From positions 122,394 to 175,524 of the forward strand of contig NZ_KE159721.1 of the NCBI RefSeq assembly GCF_000403455.2: a stretch of DNA of 53,131 nt, written 5' to 3'. How positions within the stretch are numbered: position 1 is the stretch's first letter; each line of letters starts with the position of its first letter. Shown here piece after piece: positions 49,887 to 53,131 of the stretch. The notes under the pieces were generated by a model. That model was given only the letters and a program-made list of their open reading frames with translations, ran no database searches and had not been told where the DNA came from. This stretch comes from Dorea sp. 5-2. GTDB taxonomy: Bacteria > Bacillota > Clostridia > Lachnospirales > Lachnospiraceae. The position numbers and the translations under genes are program-made.

Positions 49887-51233
49887 ATGACGAGAGCGCA
49901 GAAGAAGCAGGCGGAGGATTTTACGAAATTACTTGGCAGGGCACATGATGGGATAAAGAAGACAATAGAGAGGAAGAACATAGAAGCGGCGCTGGATCTG
50001 CTGTCACAATGCCAGGAATGCGCCATTAAATTGGGAGAGATCATCGAAGCAGTAGAAGGAGAAGACTTTGTTACGATCTCGCTGATCGAGGAGTATTGCG
50101 AGTTGGTATACCAGTTCTATGAGAAGATCAGCCAGGGACAGCCGGTGAATGCGAACCAGGCGTCCAAGGCGCTCCGCAGATCCCTGGTCAGGATGGAGAA
50201 CAGCATTAAGCATGACATTCCGGAGCGCAGGGAGGTCGTGTTCCTTCCATATAAGGCGTCCATGTGGGATTCACTGGAAAGTGTGTGGAAGGCGGCGGAT
50301 GAGGATCCGGACTGTGACGCCTACGTGATCCCGATCCCATATTTTGACCGGAATACGGACGGCAGTTTCAAGGAGCTGCATTATGAGGGAGATCAGTATC
50401 CGGATTATGTTCCGATCACGCATTATGACGAGTATGATCTTGACGCGCGTCGGCCGGATATGATCTTCATCCATAATCCTTATGACGACTATAATTATGT
50501 GACCAGTGTGGCGCCGAAATTTTATTCTAAGAATCTGAAGCAGTATACGGAGAAATTGGTCTATATTCCATACTTTGTATTAGGAGAGGTCGATCCGGAG
50601 AACAAGGAGGCGCTCAAGGGGATCGAACATTTCTGCATCACTCCCGGGGTGCTGAATGCAGATGTGGTCATCGTGCAGTCGGAGGATATGCGGAAGGCTT
50701 ATATCGAGATCTTGTCTGAGGCAGTGGGTGAGAATACAAGGGCTCAGTGGGAGAAGAAGATCCTGGGGCTTGGGTCGCCGAAGATGGATAAGGTGTTGGA
50801 GACATCGGAAGACGACTGCGAGATACCGGAGAAATGGCTGCCGATCCTGCAGAATGAGGATGGGAGCAGGAAGAAGGTGATCCTGTATAATACCAGTGTG
50901 ACGGCATTGCTGAAGCATGATGAGAAGATGCTGGCCAAGATGCGTTCTGTGTTCGAGACATTCAAGGAGAGCGTGGAGGATGTGGCGCTTCTGTGGCGGC
51001 CGCATCCGCTGATCAAGGCGACGATAGAGTCTATGCGCCCGCAGCTGTGGACGGAGTATGAGAAGCTGGTGGAAGAGTATAAGGCGGAAGGATGGGGGAT
51101 CTATGATGATTCTGCCGAGCTTGACCGGGCGATCGCGCTGAGCGACGCTTATTACGGGGATCACAGTAGTTTGGTGCAGCTGTGCCAGTCGGCGGGGATG
51201 CCGGTGATGATACAGGATGTGGAGATCGTGTAG
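49887..51233 (+). CDS. CDP-glycerol glycerophosphotransferase-like protein
   Basis: A 448-residue protein without signal peptide or membrane segment. An N-terminal helical part (about 1-110) precedes a glycosyltransferase-B-like domain: RREVVFLPYKASMWDSLESV, LLWRPHPLIKATIESM and the end ALSDAYYGDHSSLVQLCQSAGMPV, which recalls the R-P-H-P and D-x-S-S motifs of teichoic-acid glycerophosphotransferases (PF04464). Key catalytic residues are only partly conserved and no tag-like gene is near, so the product could act on another polymer. Start has AAAGGGG. The next gene follows 16 bases downstream. Confidence 0.55.
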   Translation: MTRAQKKQAEDFTKLLGRAHDGIKKTIERKNIEAALDLLSQCQECAIKLGEIIEAVEGEDFVTISLIEEYCELVYQFYEKISQGQPVNANQASKALRRSLVRMENSIKHDIPERREVVFLPYKASMWDSLESVWKAADEDPDCDAYVIPIPYFDRNTDGSFKELHYEGDQYPDYVPITHYDEYDLDARRPDMIFIHNPYDDYNYVTSVAPKFYSKNLKQYTEKLVYIPYFVLGEVDPENKEALKGIEHFCITPGVLNADVVIVQSEDMRKAYIEILSEAVGENTRAQWEKKILGLGSPKMDKVLETSEDDCEIPEKWLPILQNEDGSRKKVILYNTSVTALLKHDEKMLAKMRSVFETFKESVEDVALLWRPHPLIKATIESMRPQLWTEYEKLVEEYKAEGWGIYDDSAELDRAIALSDAYYGDHSSLVQLCQSAGMPVMIQDVEIV

Positions 51234-51249
51234 GGGACATGAAGAATAA

Positions 51250-52851
51250 ATGAATAGAAAAGGCAGAATTTTCAATACGAGCGGAGATTGCCGGCTGCAG
51301 ATCCATTATATGGTGAATATCACAGAACGGCTTGAGAAGATAAAAGCCATGGTGGATGCCGGGCAATATTTTACGATCAATAGAGCGAGACAGTTTGGGA
51401 AGACAACTACGCTTAAGGCATTGGAAGAATTCTTGAAAGATGATTATATCGTGATCAGTATGGATTTTCAGATGTTAAGCGCGTCTAAATTCAGGAATGA
51501 AAACGTATTCTCTATTGCATTTGCCAGAAAATTTATCAAGGCGGCTGATCTGAATAAAAATCTGACGTTGGAATCTTTGTATCCATTGCAAAAAATGCTG
51601 GAAACGAATCGGGAGGAATTCGGACTGACGGAATTGTTTGAAGCGCTGAGTGATGTCTGTAAGGAGGCTTCTTGCCCGATTATCCTGATGATCGACGAAG
51701 TAGACAGTGCGTCTGATAATCAGGTGTTTCTAGATTTCCTGTCGCAGCTGAGAGGGTATTATATCGGGCGAGACAGTATTCCGACATTTCAATCGGTTAT
51801 TCTTGCGGGAGTATATGATATCAAGAATATCAGAAGGAAATTGTGCCCGGGTGAAGATTCTAAGATTAACAGCCCGTGGAATATTGCAGCGGATTTTCTG
51901 ATTGATATGAGTTTCTCAGAAGCAGATATTGCAGGAATGCTTATTGAATATGAGGCAGATCATCATACGGGTATGGATGTAGGGCTGATAGCGAGACTTA
52001 TCTATGAATATACATCTGGCTATCCATTTTTGGTATCTCGCATATGTAAGATTGTTGACGAAAGAGTAAACGGCAGTGAAGGTTTTGAAGATAGGAGCAG
52101 TGCATGGACAAGGGAAGGCTTCTTGAAAGCGGTCAGGATTCTGTTGGAAGAGACCAATATGCTCTTTGATTCGCTGATCCATAAGCTGAGAGATTATCCG
52201 GAGTTGGATAAGATGCTTCGGGATCTGTTGTTTAAGGGAAAAGAGATCGCGTATGTGATAGGGATTCCGTCTCTGGAGGAGGCTCTGATGTTCGGATTTG
52301 CCAGAGTATCAGAGAATCAGTTGGTGATCGCGAATCGGATTTTTGAGAGTTTATTGTATAATCTCTATCTTGCGTCGCCCCAAATGCAGCAGGAACAGAT
52401 TTATGATGTGGCATGGAAGGATAGGAACCAGTTTATAGAAAATGGACGTCTGAATATGAAATTGATCCTGAAGAGATTTGTCACGCATTTCGACGACCTT
52501 TACGGAGATCGGGGACAGAGGTTCTATGAGGAAGATGGACGGCGGTACTTTATGCTGTTTTTAAAGCCTATTATCAATGGTCAGGGAAATTGTTATGTGG
52601 AGGCAGAGACAAGAAACCGTGAGCGAACGGATCTGATCGTGGATTATCACGGGGAGCGATTCATCGTAGAAGTCAAGCTGTGGTACGGGCAGGCAAGGCA
52701 TGAGCAGGGAGAGGCACAATTGGCGGAGTATCTCAGACATTATCATATGAAAAGGGGATATCTTTTGGTATTTAATTTTAATAAGACGAAGGAGGCAGGG
52801 GTCAGAGAAGTTGAGTACGAGGAGATGATATTGGTGGAGGCGGTTGTGTGA
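51250..52851 (+). CDS. AAA-like ATPase with C-terminal PD-(D/E)XK domain, paralogue 2
   Basis: A 533-residue protein with the same layout as the gene at 21796-23385, and more than half of the residues seem identical. P-loop INRARQFGKTTTLKALEEFL, Walker B IILMIDEVDSAS, middle YEYTSGYPFLVSRICKIVDERV, and the nuclease-like core TDLIVDYHGERFIVEVKLW. The most variable part lies at about residues 95-125. Function is unknown. The Shine-Dalgarno is weak (GGGGACATGAAGAATAA). It lies 16 bases after the glycerophosphotransferase-like gene and may be read through from it. Confidence 0.75.
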   Translation: MNRKGRIFNTSGDCRLQIHYMVNITERLEKIKAMVDAGQYFTINRARQFGKTTTLKALEEFLKDDYIVISMDFQMLSASKFRNENVFSIAFARKFIKAADLNKNLTLESLYPLQKMLETNREEFGLTELFEALSDVCKEASCPIILMIDEVDSASDNQVFLDFLSQLRGYYIGRDSIPTFQSVILAGVYDIKNIRRKLCPGEDSKINSPWNIAADFLIDMSFSEADIAGMLIEYEADHHTGMDVGLIARLIYEYTSGYPFLVSRICKIVDERVNGSEGFEDRSSAWTREGFLKAVRILLEETNMLFDSLIHKLRDYPELDKMLRDLLFKGKEIAYVIGIPSLEEALMFGFARVSENQLVIANRIFESLLYNLYLASPQMQQEQIYDVAWKDRNQFIENGRLNMKLILKRFVTHFDDLYGDRGQRFYEEDGRRYFMLFLKPIINGQGNCYVEAETRNRERTDLIVDYHGERFIVEVKLWYGQARHEQGEAQLAEYLRHYHMKRGYLLVFNFNKTKEAGVREVEYEEMILVEAVV

Positions 52852-52964
52852 CGGTAACGGCTCCGCGCCGATCGGTGGAGTGATCTACGGGAATGTGAAA
52901 AATAACGAAATTTCTGCGGCAGATGAGCTGTTGCAGGATTTGTGTCGTAAAATGACGAAAAATA

Positions 52965-52973
52965 TGATATAAT
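52965..52973 (+). promoter_or_regulatory. Extended -10 promoter near the window end
   Basis: TG-A-TATAAT (52965-52973) is an extended -10; no -35 match. The start would be near 52980. Only a short hairpin-terminated transcript and the dispersed repeat follow before the window ends. Confidence 0.5.
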
Positions 52974-53002
52974 GTCAATGGTTACTCAATGGTAAGGAAA
53001 CA

Positions 53003-53030
53003 AGAGCGAATGGAAATTCGTTCTGTTTTT
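53003..53030 (+). terminator. Terminator of a short transcript
   Basis: AAGAGCGAAT (53002-53011) pairs with ATTCGTTCT (53016-53024) around a GGAA loop, with one G-T pair, followed by GTTTTT. It lies about 25 bases after the predicted start. Confidence 0.65.
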
Positions 53031-53036
53031 CTTGCC

Positions 53037-53131
53037 GTTTTTTATTTCCGCGAGCAACGAGCCAAGCGGGCATGCTTGCATGCACATTTGGCGACTGCCG
53101 CGAGGGTCAAATACCCCGCTGCTCTGCAGCG
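53037..53131. repeat. Dispersed palindromic repeat, copy 2 (cut by window end)
   Basis: All 95 bases are identical to 13566-13660. As in copy 1 it begins with G-T6-ATTTCCGCGAG right after a hairpin terminator. The inverted-repeat partner seen in copy 1 lies beyond the window. Confidence 0.9.

Overview
The window looks like a chromosomal segment of a motile, endospore-forming Clostridia bacterium, most likely a gut Lachnospiraceae. The grounds are a T-box-controlled ileS, neighbouring spoIID and spoIIQ with sporulation-type promoters, a Gram-positive flagellar late block (flgM-flgN-flgK-flgL-yviE-like-fliW-csrA), a cheA-cheW-cheR-cheB cluster, and solute-binding lipoproteins whose transporters have no ATPase of their own. 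Species cannot be fixed from the sequence. Most genes have moderate GC; 5.25-8.5 kb is visibly AT-rich and looks acquired.

Layout. 1-4 kb: an amylosucrase-like GH13 enzyme (5' end outside the window) with an N-terminal Lys/Glu/Ala repeat, then a D,D-carboxypeptidase. 4.1-8.5 kb: a variable region with a chimeric ABC-ATPase remnant, a small unknown gene, and a divergent two-gene module (HEPN-like protein plus a large double ATPase with a KGGVGR motif) behind a near-consensus promoter; this is the best candidate for a little-described conflict or defence system. 8.6-13.2 kb: a decaying sugar-uptake locus with an intact YesN-type regulator, a histidine kinase with two frameshifts, a solute-binding protein with a nonsense codon, and a dhaL 3' fragment fused to it by deletion.

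13.2-21.3 kb: conserved core. The T-box leader and ileS are followed by glgP, spoIID and spoIIQ. Regulatory signals are layered here: the ileS promoter -35 box sits in the loop of the preceding terminator, and the spoIID sigma-E-like promoter and Shine-Dalgarno sit inside the glgP terminator hairpin. 21.4-24.2 kb: a GIY-YIG protein, an AAA-like/PD-(D/E)XK protein and a haemolysin-III membrane protein. 24.3-31.6 kb: a minus-strand carbohydrate cluster (binding protein, two permeases, AraC regulator, two xylose-isomerase-like TIM barrels and a Gfo/Idh/MocA dehydrogenase). 31.8-36.6 kb: a DUF3810 protein, topB, tRNA-Glu and tRNA-Cys separated by a repeated hairpin element, and an SPL-like radical SAM protein.

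36.8-49.7 kb: motility. A DUF6033-like protein faces csrA across a perfect 27-bp hairpin. csrA, fliW, yviE-like, flgL, flgK, flgN, flgM, cheB, cheR, cheW and cheA all lie on the minus strand; a FliK-like protein and an FlhB-C-domain protein (FlhX) diverge from cheA. FlgM (anti-sigma-28), FliW and CsrA form the known checkpoint circuit coupling hook completion to flagellin production. 49.9-53.1 kb: a glycerophosphotransferase-like protein, a second AAA-like/PD-(D/E)XK paralogue, and at the window edge a second copy of a palindromic repeat also present in the ileS leader (95 of 95 bases identical).
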